Origin: an uncultured Pelagibacteraceae bacterium
GTDB taxonomy: Bacteria; Pseudomonadota; Alphaproteobacteria; Pelagibacterales; Pelagibacteraceae
Direction: 5' to 3'
Assembly (NCBI GenBank): GCA_902554335.1
Contig: CACDOD010000004.1
Location: 1 to 59,281, forward strand
Length of the DNA stretch: 59,281 nucleotides
The first letter of the stretch is position 1, and every line of letters starts with the position of its first letter. The translations under genes and the position numbers were made by a program. The notes beneath the pieces are model-generated. The model ran no database searches, was not told the origin of the DNA, and saw only the letters and a list, made by a program, of their open reading frames with translations. Below, one piece after another: positions 6,518 to 14,684 of the stretch.

Positions 6518-7414
6518 ATGAACAATCTAACTGATTTAACAGTAATTCTAGTAACATATAAAACTAATTATCAAATTTTATATAATTGTATAAACTCAAT
6601 TCATAAAGATATAAAAATAATAAATGTTGAAAATTCTGATAATATTAACCATAAAAATGAAATAGAAAAAAAATACAAAAATGTTGAAGTCATTTTGTCA
6701 GGTACTAATCTTGGCTATGGTGCAGGAAATAACTTAGGTATAAAACTTGCAAAAACGAATTATATTTTAATTTCTAATCCAGATACCGTTTATGATAATA
6801 AATTTTTTAATCATTTAAATAATTATTTAACACAAGAATTAAATTTTAGTATTATTGGAACATCATATTCAGATGAAACTTATCTACCATATGGAAGTTT
6901 CGATCTTAAGTTAACAAATAAAATGAAAAATAAAAGTTACGATAGTAATAATTTAAAAGAAGTTGATTGGGTAGTGGGATGCTCAATGATAATAAATTTA
7001 AAAAAAATTATGTTCAAACCATTATTTGATGAGAATATTTTTTTATTTTTTGATGAGACAGATTTATGTAAAAGAGTAAAAAAAATTGGTGGTAAAGTAT
7101 TTAATAGCTCTATATTAATCGTTGAACATCTTGGACATAAAAGCTCTATTGCAGCTAACCCAGAAAATAAAATTTTATCTGAAAAGTTAAGGAATTGGCA
7201 TTATATGTGGTCATCATTTTATTATCATAAAAAACATTATAGCTATTTATATTCTTTAAATAAAAATTTTGGAAAACTGATAAGGTCACTATTTAAAATG
7301 TTTTATTTTAGATTGAAAAAAAATGAATTAAAATCCACAATCTATAAATTTCGTTTTTTAGGATTGATTAATTCAATGTTAGGAAAAAAATCTTGGTATA
7401 GAGTAGAAAATTAA
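6518..7414 (+). CDS. Glycosyltransferase family 2
   Basis: A 298-aa GT-A glycosyltransferase: TVILVTYKTN strand at 8-17, NLGYGAGNNLGI nucleotide-binding loop, ISNPDTVY (metal-site region) and a later FDETDLCKR motif. This resembles the rhamnosyltransferase-like branch of GT2. The C-terminus is basic, suited to membrane association. It lies within the rml block but on the opposite strand, so dTDP-rhamnose is a plausible but unproven donor. It converges on the RmlD-like gene with a 1-nt gap. Confidence 0.85.
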   Translation: MNNLTDLTVILVTYKTNYQILYNCINSIHKDIKIINVENSDNINHKNEIEKKYKNVEVILSGTNLGYGAGNNLGIKLAKTNYILISNPDTVYDNKFFNHLNNYLTQELNFSIIGTSYSDETYLPYGSFDLKLTNKMKNKSYDSNNLKEVDWVVGCSMIINLKKIMFKPLFDENIFLFFDETDLCKRVKKIGGKVFNSSILIVEHLGHKSSIAANPENKILSEKLRNWHYMWSSFYYHKKHYSYLYSLNKNFGKLIRSLFKMFYFRLKKNELKSTIYKFRFLGLINSMLGKKSWYRVEN

Positions 7415-7415
7415 C

Positions 7416-8129
7416 TTATTTTTTTAAGATCTTTTTTAACTTGCTAATATTCATAGATATATTTTTTGGATAATAATTTTTTCCTGAGGCTTTCTTAATT
7501 TGTGGATCAAATTTCTTTGCAAAATTATAGATTGATTGTATTTTACCACCAACGTTTAAGGTTCCCTTTTGATTTAACAATTTTGGCAAATAACTTGCAA
7601 CATCTTCGTGGAAAATAAAATTTGTGTTTATATCGTGATAGGCAGTTTTGTGTAGAAATGGTTTTTCACACATAATTAATCTCAATATTAAAGAGTTATT
7701 ATAAAGTTTTACGCTTGCCTCACCACCTAATTTAGACCAAGCATATTTATTGAATGGATTAATTGAATCGTTTTCTTTATAATTACCTTTTTTACCTGGG
7801 TATACATAACCAGTAGAAAAATAAATTAATTTTAATTTAAATTTTTCACAAGCTATAACTACATTAGAAGTACCAATAATATTTAGATTTATACTTTTTT
7901 TTATATTTTCATCATGAATTGACATTGGTCTAGATAATCCTGCTGCATGAATAAAATAGTCTGGCTTAGTTTTTTTTATATATTTTATAATCGATCTTTG
8001 ACTTAAAATATTTAACTCTTTCTTATTTGGATAGAATATTTTAAATTTATTTTTTTTTGACTTAAAAACTTTTCCAAATCTACCAGAGCCACCAGTAAAT
8101 ATAATTTTTTTTAAACTAGTTTTCATCAA
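7416..8129 (-). CDS. RmlD-like sugar-nucleotide reductase (SDR family)
   Basis: A 237-aa extended-type SDR, shorter than the roughly 290-300 aa of typical RmlD. It has the NAD(P) loop TGGSGRFG near the N-terminus, HAAGLSRP, STGYVYPG, and the active-site YAWSK (YxxxK). It overlaps rmlC by 4 nt and completes a dTDP-L-rhamnose set, so dTDP-4-dehydrorhamnose reduction is the obvious role. A reductase for a related deoxysugar is the alternative, since the C-terminal domain is abbreviated. Confidence 0.7.
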   Translation of the reverse strand: MMKTSLKKIIFTGGSGRFGKVFKSKKNKFKIFYPNKKELNILSQRSIIKYIKKTKPDYFIHAAGLSRPMSIHDENIKKSINLNIIGTSNVVIACEKFKLKLIYFSTGYVYPGKKGNYKENDSINPFNKYAWSKLGGEASVKLYNNSLILRLIMCEKPFLHKTAYHDINTNFIFHEDVASYLPKLLNQKGTLNVGGKIQSIYNFAKKFDPQIKKASGKNYYPKNISMNISKLKKILKK

Positions 8130-8644
8130 TCTAAATATTCTTTTAAAGTAATATTCAATTTATCTTTCTTAGAAATTATAGGTTTTTTTCTAGGCCATTT
8201 AATATTTAGGTTTTTGTCATTCCAAATCAAACCTTTTTCAGAGTTTTTATGTCTATATTTGGTGCATCCATATAAAATAATATTTTCTTTGTCGTAACAG
8301 TAAAAACCATGAGCAAAACCAGGTGGAATATAAATACTTAAGTTATTTCTATCACTTATTTCACAACTAAAATGTTTCAAATATGTTTTAGAATTCTTTC
8401 TCAAATCAACTGCGACATCAAATATTTTACCTTTTATTACAGATAAAAACTTTCCTTGTGGATTTATAGATTGAAAATGCAAACCTCTTAAAACATTTTT
8501 TTTTGATTTTGAAACTACTGTGAATACAATTTTTTGTGGCACAATTTTTTGATGGATTAGCTCTCTAAAAAAACCTCTATTATCTATATGAGTCATACCT
8601 TTGATAATAAATAAATCTTTAAATCTTGTTTTAATTTTTTTCAT
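8126..8644 (-). CDS. rmlC: dTDP-4-dehydrorhamnose 3,5-epimerase
   Basis: A 172-aa cupin enzyme that epimerises C3 and C5 of dTDP-4-keto-6-deoxyglucose. The N-terminal DNRGFFRELI at 21-30, RGLHFQ at 53-58 with the catalytic His56, DVAVDLR at 76-82 and GFAHGFYC are all typical. It overlaps rmlA by 1 nt and the reductase by 4 nt, within one rmlB-rmlA-rmlC-reductase operon. Confidence 0.92.
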   Translation of the reverse strand: MKKIKTRFKDLFIIKGMTHIDNRGFFRELIHQKIVPQKIVFTVVSKSKKNVLRGLHFQSINPQGKFLSVIKGKIFDVAVDLRKNSKTYLKHFSCEISDRNNLSIYIPPGFAHGFYCYDKENIILYGCTKYRHKNSEKGLIWNDKNLNIKWPRKKPIISKKDKLNITLKEYLD

Positions 8645-9513
8645 TAACTAATGATTTTTTCTAAATATTTAGAATATTCACATTTACCATAAAATTTAAT
8701 TTGATCTCTAATTTCTTTTTTTCCAATCCATCTCTTTAAAAATGATATTTCTTCAAGACATGCAATTTTAAATCCTTGTCTGTTTTCAATTGCTGAAACA
8801 AATGATGAGGTTTTATAAAAATCTTCAATAGAACCTGTATCTAACCATGCACCTCCTCTCCCAATATAATCTGCAGATAATTTTTTATTTTTTTTATATT
8901 TATTTAGAAGGTCAGTTATCTCTAATTCACCTCTTTTTGATGGTTTAAGTTCCTTCGAATAATCAACAACTTTATTATCAAAAAAATAAAGACCTGTAAT
9001 TGCCAAGTCAGAAAAATATTTTTTAGGTTTTTCAATTATTTTCATAATTTTGTTTGAATTATTCACTTTTGCAACACCATACAGCTCAGGTTTTGAAACT
9101 TTATGAAGCAAGACTTTTGCTCCTCTTTTAAGTTTAGTACAATTTACAAGTTTTTGAGTTAAATTTTGTCCATAAAAAAAATTGTCTCCTAGGATTAAAG
9201 ATACATTATCTTTTTTAATAAAATTTTCCCCTAAAATAAATGCATCTGGCAATCCTCTAGGAGAAGACTGCTCGATATAATTTATTTTAATTCCAAGATT
9301 TTTTCCATTAGGTATTATTTTTTTATATTGCCCAAGCTGTCCTTTGTTAACTATTATTAAAATATCTCTTATATTAGCCAACATCAATATTGAGAGAGGA
9401 TAAAATATTAATGGTTTATCATAAATTGGTAATAACTGTTTGTTAACTGCTTTAGTTAATGGACTCATTCGTGTACCCATTCCTCCCGACAGTATTATTC
9501 CTTTTTTGATCAT
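8644..9513 (-). CDS. rmlA: Glucose-1-phosphate thymidylyltransferase
   Basis: A 289-aa enzyme making dTDP-glucose from dTTP and glucose-1-phosphate, the first step of dTDP-rhamnose synthesis. It has the signature GGMGTRMSPLT at 10-20 with K25 and Q26 downstream, LILGDNFFYG, IEKPK, and GGAWLDTGS near the C-terminus. It overlaps rmlB by 4 nt and rmlC by 1 nt. Confidence 0.94.
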   Translation of the reverse strand: MIKKGIILSGGMGTRMSPLTKAVNKQLLPIYDKPLIFYPLSILMLANIRDILIIVNKGQLGQYKKIIPNGKNLGIKINYIEQSSPRGLPDAFILGENFIKKDNVSLILGDNFFYGQNLTQKLVNCTKLKRGAKVLLHKVSKPELYGVAKVNNSNKIMKIIEKPKKYFSDLAITGLYFFDNKVVDYSKELKPSKRGELEITDLLNKYKKNKKLSADYIGRGGAWLDTGSIEDFYKTSSFVSAIENRQGFKIACLEEISFLKRWIGKKEIRDQIKFYGKCEYSKYLEKIIS

Positions 9514-10532
9514 ATTTTTTTACCTAATCTTTTAAGAATGTCTTTTTTTTTATATTTTAAGAAATATTCTTGATTTTTATTATACCATTCAAATGTTTTT
9601 TTTAACCCGTCATTTAAATTAATTTTACTTTTCCAATTTAAATTTCTCATCAATTTATTACTATTAATTGCATACCTTAAATCATGACCAGGTCTATCAG
9701 TAACAAATCTAATTTTAACTTTTTTGTCAATTTTATATTTTGTTCTAACAATTTTTAGTAATTTCTTTATTAAAGCAATATTATTTATGTTAATATTCGA
9801 ACCTATATTGTAAAAATTTCCAGTTTTACCTTTTTTGAATATTTTCTCTAATGCAAGACAATGGTCGTCAACATATATCCATTCTCTTGAGTTTAATCCT
9901 CTGCCATATATTGGCAGTGGTTTTTTATTTATTATATTATAAATCATTTTAGGTATAAGTTTTTCTGGGTGTTGTCTTGGTCCATAGTTATTTGAACAAT
10001 TTGTAATAATTGCTGGAATTTTATAGGTCCTTATATATGAACTTACTAAATGGTCTGAAGAAGCTTTACTTGCAGCATAAGGTGAGCTCGGTTTGTAAGG
10101 ATCAGTCTCTTTTGATCTACCTTTTAGCACATCTCCATAAACTTCATCGGTTGATATGTGAATTAATTTTGAATTTTTATTTTTTTTTTGAAACTTTCTA
10201 AATACTTCTAATAAATTAAATAAACCAATAATATTACTTTTTATAAATGGACTAGGATCATCAATTGACCTATCAACATGTGTTTCTGCAGCTAAGTTAA
10301 AGATTCCTTTCGGTTTATATTTTGAAATAATTTTATTTAGTTTTATTCTGTTTTCTAGATCACAATTTAAAAATTTATAATTTTTATTTTTTGAAAAATT
10401 TTTTGTATTGTAGAAATTTGATGAATAACTTACTTTATCAATATTTATTACGTAATAATTTTTTTTAAGAAGAATTTTTATAAGATTGCTTCCTATAAAA
10501 CCTAAGCCACCAGTTACAAGAATTTTTTGCAT
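9510..10532 (-). CDS. rmlB: dTDP-glucose 4,6-dehydratase
   Basis: First gene of the dTDP-rhamnose operon. The ATG at 10532 places the NAD loop GGLGFIG at 8-14. A start 18 nt further upstream exists but adds six atypical residues. TDEVYG at 128-133 and the YAASK catalytic Tyr152/Lys156 identify the enzyme, which oxidises dTDP-glucose and eliminates C6 water to form the 4-keto-6-deoxy sugar. The 72-bp leader up to apt (10533-10604) should hold the operon promoter. No tRNA fragment is visible there. Confidence 0.93.
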   Translation of the reverse strand: MQKILVTGGLGFIGSNLIKILLKKNYYVINIDKVSYSSNFYNTKNFSKNKNYKFLNCDLENRIKLNKIISKYKPKGIFNLAAETHVDRSIDDPSPFIKSNIIGLFNLLEVFRKFQKKNKNSKLIHISTDEVYGDVLKGRSKETDPYKPSSPYAASKASSDHLVSSYIRTYKIPAIITNCSNNYGPRQHPEKLIPKMIYNIINKKPLPIYGRGLNSREWIYVDDHCLALEKIFKKGKTGNFYNIGSNININNIALIKKLLKIVRTKYKIDKKVKIRFVTDRPGHDLRYAINSNKLMRNLNWKSKINLNDGLKKTFEWYNKNQEYFLKYKKKDILKRLGKKI

Positions 10533-10604
10533 TTTTTTTAAATATCTCAATCGATAAGAGTAGTATAGAAGAAAATGTTATAATTATGGTTATTTTAAAT
10601 TTAA

Positions 10605-11132
10605 CTAATGACCAGGAAATTCAATTAAATTTTCAACTTTATAGCCATTTTTTCTTAATTTATCACATCCACCCAGATCAAAAAGATTTATTACAAAAAT
10701 AAACAAATTCACTGAGCCCTCTGCCATCTCGATAATTTTTGCTCCAGCTTCAGCAGTTCCCCCAGTAGCAATTAAATCATCAATAATTACCACCTTATCT
10801 CCTGAAGCAATAGAGTCTTTGTGCATTTCAATAGTGGCAGTTCCATACTCTAATTCAAAATCGACAGAGTATCTTTCAGCTGGTAATTTATTTTTTTTTC
10901 TTAATAATATAAAAGGCTTATTCATTAAATATGAAATTGCAGATGCAAATACAAACCCTCTAGACTCAATAGCTGCTATCTTATCAAAATTTTGTTTTTT
11001 TAATATATTAACAATTTGATTTATTGTTTCACAAAAAGCTTTTTCATTTTTTATTAAGGTAGTTATATCTCTAAATAGAATTCCCTTTTTTGGATAGTCT
11101 GGGATAGATCTTATATAATCTTTTAAATTCAT
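10605..11132 (-). CDS. apt: Adenine phosphoribosyltransferase
   Basis: A 175-aa enzyme converting adenine and PRPP to AMP. IPDYPKKGILFRDIT near the N-terminus is the Apt signature, and VIIDDLIATGGTAEAG is the PRPP-binding loop. It is divergent from mtnP across 30 bp. Since MtnP releases adenine from methylthioadenosine, the pair plausibly works as one salvage unit. Confidence 0.93.
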   Translation of the reverse strand: MNLKDYIRSIPDYPKKGILFRDITTLIKNEKAFCETINQIVNILKKQNFDKIAAIESRGFVFASAISYLMNKPFILLRKKNKLPAERYSVDFELEYGTATIEMHKDSIASGDKVVIIDDLIATGGTAEAGAKIIEMAEGSVNLFIFVINLFDLGGCDKLRKNGYKVENLIEFPGH

Positions 11133-11162
11133 TAATAATTAGGTTATATATTGATTATATAT

Positions 11163-12035
11163 ATGACAAAAAACAAATTAGCAATTATTGGCGGCAGTGG
11201 CTTGTACGATGTTGAGGAGTTTGAAATAAGAGAATTTTTGGAAATCCATACCTCTTGGGGAAAACCATCTGATAAAATTTTAAAAACAGAATACAATAAT
11301 AAAGAAGTATATTTTCTTCCTCGCCATGGAAAAGGTCACTATATTTCTCCATCAAATATTAATTTTAGAGCAAATATTGATGCCCTAAAACAACTAGGTG
11401 TTACAGACATAGTATCAATTTCTGCTGTTGGGTCGTTAAAAGAAGAACTGCCACCAGGTAAATTTGTAATTGTAGATCAGTTTATAGATAGAACTTTTGC
11501 TAGAAATAAAACATTTTTTGATGATGAGATAGTAGCACATGTATCAATGGCACATCCAACATCTATCGGGTTAATGAATGCTTGTGAAGATGCTATAAAA
11601 AAAGAAAAAATTGAGTACCAAAGAGGTGGAACTTATATTGTTATGGAGGGACCTCAATTTTCAACATTAGCAGAGTCCAATTTATATAGGTCATGGAAAG
11701 CTGATGTAATTGGAATGACCAATATGCCAGAAGCAAAATTAGCAAGAGAAGCTGAAATAAGATATGCATCTGTCTCAATGGTAACTGATTATGATTGTTG
11801 GCATCCAGATCATGAAAATGTTGATGTTCATCAAGTAGTAAAAGTTCTATTAGGAAATGCAGCAAAAGCAAAAAATATGATTAAAAATTTAATAGATCAC
11901 TTTGAAAATCATATTGATCCTAAAGATCCAACAAATAATTGTTTAGATGTAGCAATCATCACAGCTCCTGAAAAAAGAACTGAAAAAACAAAAGAAAAAT
12001 TAAAATTTGTTGCAGGGAGAGTTTTAAATAAATGA
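11163..12035 (+). CDS. mtnP: S-methyl-5'-thioadenosine phosphorylase
   Basis: A 290-aa phosphorylase that splits methylthioadenosine into adenine and 5-methylthioribose-1-phosphate. It has AIIGGSGLYD at the N-terminus, LPRHGKGH, NFRANIDALK, SAVGSLKEE, the substrate loop VMEGPQFST, IGMTNMPEAKLAREAE and VTDYDCW. The ATG at 11163 is preferred to a TTG 12 nt upstream. It overlaps the following secreted hydrolase by 4 nt, opening an operon with mtnA, a class II aldolase and speD-speE. Confidence 0.93.
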   Translation: MTKNKLAIIGGSGLYDVEEFEIREFLEIHTSWGKPSDKILKTEYNNKEVYFLPRHGKGHYISPSNINFRANIDALKQLGVTDIVSISAVGSLKEELPPGKFVIVDQFIDRTFARNKTFFDDEIVAHVSMAHPTSIGLMNACEDAIKKEKIEYQRGGTYIVMEGPQFSTLAESNLYRSWKADVIGMTNMPEAKLAREAEIRYASVSMVTDYDCWHPDHENVDVHQVVKVLLGNAAKAKNMIKNLIDHFENHIDPKDPTNNCLDVAIITAPEKRTEKTKEKLKFVAGRVLNK

Positions 12036-12940
12036 AGAAATTTATAATCGTACTTATATCCATTTTTTTATGTACAAATGCTGTAGCCGATAAAATGACA
12101 AAGAGTGGTTTTATAACCGAAAAAGTAACTTATGCAAAAGATCAAAAAATTGAGAATCCAGAAAATAAAATTTTATTAATTTATAATCATGGACAAGGAA
12201 CGCACGATGGTCCATCAAGTGACTGTGCATGGAAAGGTGGAATGAAAAATATGTCTTCTTTAGTTGGAAAAAAAGTTAAAGATAAAGATATAGTTGTTTA
12301 TTTATTTTGTACAGGAAAACTTAAAGGAGATGATTATAAAAGATTATGGAATAAAAAAAAATTTAAAGAACCTTATAAAGGTAAGCCTAAACTTGAAAAA
12401 AGATTGGACGCTAACTTAGATCTCATAGATAACTTTGTCTCACAAGGGTTCAAAAAAAATCACATATTTATAACTGGTAGATCGTGCGGTGGTTGGATGA
12501 CAATGATGCTACTAAGCAGAAATAAAAATATTGTAGCAGGAGGTATTTCATTTGTTCCGGAATGTTATGGTCGTTTAACTAAGGCATATAAAGTTGAAAA
12601 AGTTGGTGTTGAAAATGCATTAAAAAAATTTAAGGAAAAAGATGGCCCTGGTCCAGCCAATATGAGGCAAAGACAAATAGAAGAAATTAAAAAAAGCGAA
12701 AATTTGCCAGTTTTAGTTTTTACACATCCCAAAGATCCCTTTGGTGGATTAGTGTCAGATTGGGTAGATGGAATATCAGGCATTGAAAGAGTAATTATTT
12801 CAGAAAATAACAAAGTAAATGGTAAAAGCTGTAATGTTTGGGGCAAACCAATTAAAAATTATCACGATATGGATAGGGCAGATTGTTTTAAATTTTTTAA
12901 TTCAAAAATTTTAGATTTTATTGACTCAAAAATTAATTAA
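12032..12940 (+). CDS. Secreted alpha/beta-hydrolase-like protein
   Basis: A 302-aa protein with a signal peptide (about 1-19, ending NAVA). The mature part shows YNHGQGTHDG, an oxyanion-type segment, and GRSCGGWMT, a GxSxGG nucleophile elbow near residue 150, followed by a candidate Asp (HPKDPFGG) and His (NYHDMDRAD). It is probably a periplasmic hydrolase of unknown substrate. It overlaps mtnP by 4 nt and its stop directly precedes the mtnA ATG, so it is translationally embedded in the methylthioadenosine salvage operon although no exported step is expected there. Confidence 0.7.
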   Translation: MKKFIIVLISIFLCTNAVADKMTKSGFITEKVTYAKDQKIENPENKILLIYNHGQGTHDGPSSDCAWKGGMKNMSSLVGKKVKDKDIVVYLFCTGKLKGDDYKRLWNKKKFKEPYKGKPKLEKRLDANLDLIDNFVSQGFKKNHIFITGRSCGGWMTMMLLSRNKNIVAGGISFVPECYGRLTKAYKVEKVGVENALKKFKEKDGPGPANMRQRQIEEIKKSENLPVLVFTHPKDPFGGLVSDWVDGISGIERVIISENNKVNGKSCNVWGKPIKNYHDMDRADCFKFFNSKILDFIDSKIN

Positions 12941-14014
12941 ATGAGAATTGAAGGAAAAGAGTACCGTACTATTTGGTTTGAGAATAATATAGTAAAAATT
13001 ATAGATCAAACAAAACTCCCTCATAAATTTACTATTAAAGAACTCAAAACAGTTAATGATACAATAAATGCAATAAAAAAAATGGAAGTAAGAGGCGCAC
13101 CTTTGATAGGTGCCACTGCAGCTTACGGAATAGTCTTAGCTACTCTTGAAAATAATGATTTTTCATTTTTAATGAAATCCGCAGAAAAATTAATTAATTC
13201 GAGACCAACAGCTATAAATCTTAAATGGGCTGTAGATAGAATGATGAATAAACTTTCAGGCGTAAATAGTGAAAAAATTTTTGATATAGCTGCAAAAGAA
13301 GCAATAGATATTTGTGAAGAAGACATAAAATTTTGTGAAAATATAGGATTAAATGGTCTTAAAATAATTGAGGAAATCTATAAAAAGAAAAAAGATACAA
13401 TAAACATTCTGACTCATTGTAACGCAGGATGGCTTGCAACAATTAATTGGGGAACCGCAACCTCACCAATTTATCATGCACATAAAAAAGGAATTCCAAT
13501 ACATGTTTGGGCTGATGAAACAAGGCCAAGAAATCAAGGAGCTAATTTAACCTCTTATGAATTAAATGAAGAAGGTATTAAAAATACAATAATTGCAGAT
13601 AATACAGGTGGCATTTTAATGCAAAGAGGTGAAGTTGATATGTGTATTGTCGGTACAGATCGAACTTTATCTAATGGTGATGTTTGTAATAAAATTGGAA
13701 CTTATCTCAAAGCATTAGCAGCCTATGATAATAAAATTCCTTTTTATGTAGCTCTGCCAAGTTCCACAATTGACTGGAATATTAAAGATCATAGTGAGAT
13801 CCCAATTGAGGAAAGAAGCTCCAAAGAATTATCACACATTGAAGGCATAGATGAGAATGGTAATATAAAAAAAATTCAGGTTTATCCACATAAAAGCGTT
13901 TCAATGAATCTAGCTTTTGATGTAACACCTGCAAAATATGTTACAGCATTAATAACTGAAAAAGGCGTCTGTGATGCATCATCTTCAGGTTTAAAAAAAT
14001 TATTTAACAAGTAA
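12941..14014 (+). CDS. mtnA: Methylthioribose-1-phosphate isomerase
   Basis: A 357-aa member of the eIF2B-like isomerases that converts MTR-1-P to methylthioribulose-1-phosphate. It has VRGAPLIGATAAYG, the catalytic Cys in LTHCNAGWLAT, and the Asp in IVGTDRTLSNGDVCNKIGTY. Length is as expected. It starts on the base after the hydrolase stop and ends 1 nt before the class II aldolase ATG, so coupling is tight. Confidence 0.94.
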   Translation: MRIEGKEYRTIWFENNIVKIIDQTKLPHKFTIKELKTVNDTINAIKKMEVRGAPLIGATAAYGIVLATLENNDFSFLMKSAEKLINSRPTAINLKWAVDRMMNKLSGVNSEKIFDIAAKEAIDICEEDIKFCENIGLNGLKIIEEIYKKKKDTINILTHCNAGWLATINWGTATSPIYHAHKKGIPIHVWADETRPRNQGANLTSYELNEEGIKNTIIADNTGGILMQRGEVDMCIVGTDRTLSNGDVCNKIGTYLKALAAYDNKIPFYVALPSSTIDWNIKDHSEIPIEERSSKELSHIEGIDENGNIKKIQVYPHKSVSMNLAFDVTPAKYVTALITEKGVCDASSSGLKKLFNK

Positions 14015-14015
14015 A

Positions 14016-14678
14016 ATGAATGAAGATTTAAAACAGAAAGTTATAGATTATTCTCTAAAGTTGAATTCCACAAATCTTTCGCCACTTAGATCTGGAAATT
14101 TGTCTGTTAGAGCTAAAATAGATGATGACGAAGGTTTTTACATAACTCCATCTGGTATTAAATACGAAAAACTCAAATTAACTGACATTGTTTTTATGTC
14201 TTTGAAAACAGAATATGATTATTTAAAAATTGCAAATTCAGGGCTAAATCCATCATCAGAGTGGAGATTTCATCAAGATATATATAGAAAAAAACCTGAA
14301 GCAAAAGCAATTGTCCATACACATTCTGCTCATGCAACTGCAATTTCAACTCATAGAAAATCTATTCCCCCTTTTCATTACATGATTGCCCTGATGGGAG
14401 GGGATGACATAAAATGTGCAGAATATGCAACTTTTGGAACTAAAGAATTATCACAAAACATTTTAAAAGCATTAGAAAAAAGAAAAGCTTGTTTAATGGC
14501 AAATCACGGACAGATTGCATTTGCAGAAAGTTTAAGCAAAGCATTTGAACTCGCACAAGAAGTAGAAAACATTTGCCACCAATACTTTCTTGCGATAAAG
14601 CTAGGAGAGCCAAAGAATTTGACATTTGCAGAAATGCAAAAAATTTTGGAAAAAGTAAAAGGTTATAAGAGGGGATAA
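14016..14678 (+). CDS. Class II aldolase, probable methylthioribulose-1-phosphate aldolase
   Basis: A 220-aa zinc-dependent class II aldolase/adducin-domain protein. It has SGNLSVR, a TPSGIKYEKL block, the metal-site HTHSAHATAIS, a catalytic-type Glu in the PSSEWRFHQDIY segment, and the late zinc His in ANHGQIAFAE. Adjacent to mtnA, it could be MtnB dehydratase or the Ald2-type aldolase that splits MTRu-1-P into DHAP and methylthioacetaldehyde. No mtnC or mtnD follows, and the PSSEW segment resembles fuculose-phosphate-type aldolases, so the aldolase is favoured. Confidence 0.8.
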   Translation: MNEDLKQKVIDYSLKLNSTNLSPLRSGNLSVRAKIDDDEGFYITPSGIKYEKLKLTDIVFMSLKTEYDYLKIANSGLNPSSEWRFHQDIYRKKPEAKAIVHTHSAHATAISTHRKSIPPFHYMIALMGGDDIKCAEYATFGTKELSQNILKALEKRKACLMANHGQIAFAESLSKAFELAQEVENICHQYFLAIKLGEPKNLTFAEMQKILEKVKGYKRG

Positions 14679-14684
14679 TTTTTT

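Noticed and set aside
14016..14678. Firm assignment as MtnB dehydratase
   Set aside because: Class II aldolase-fold motifs alone do not separate MtnB from MTRu-1-P aldolases, and the lack of mtnC and mtnD nearby favours the aldolase.
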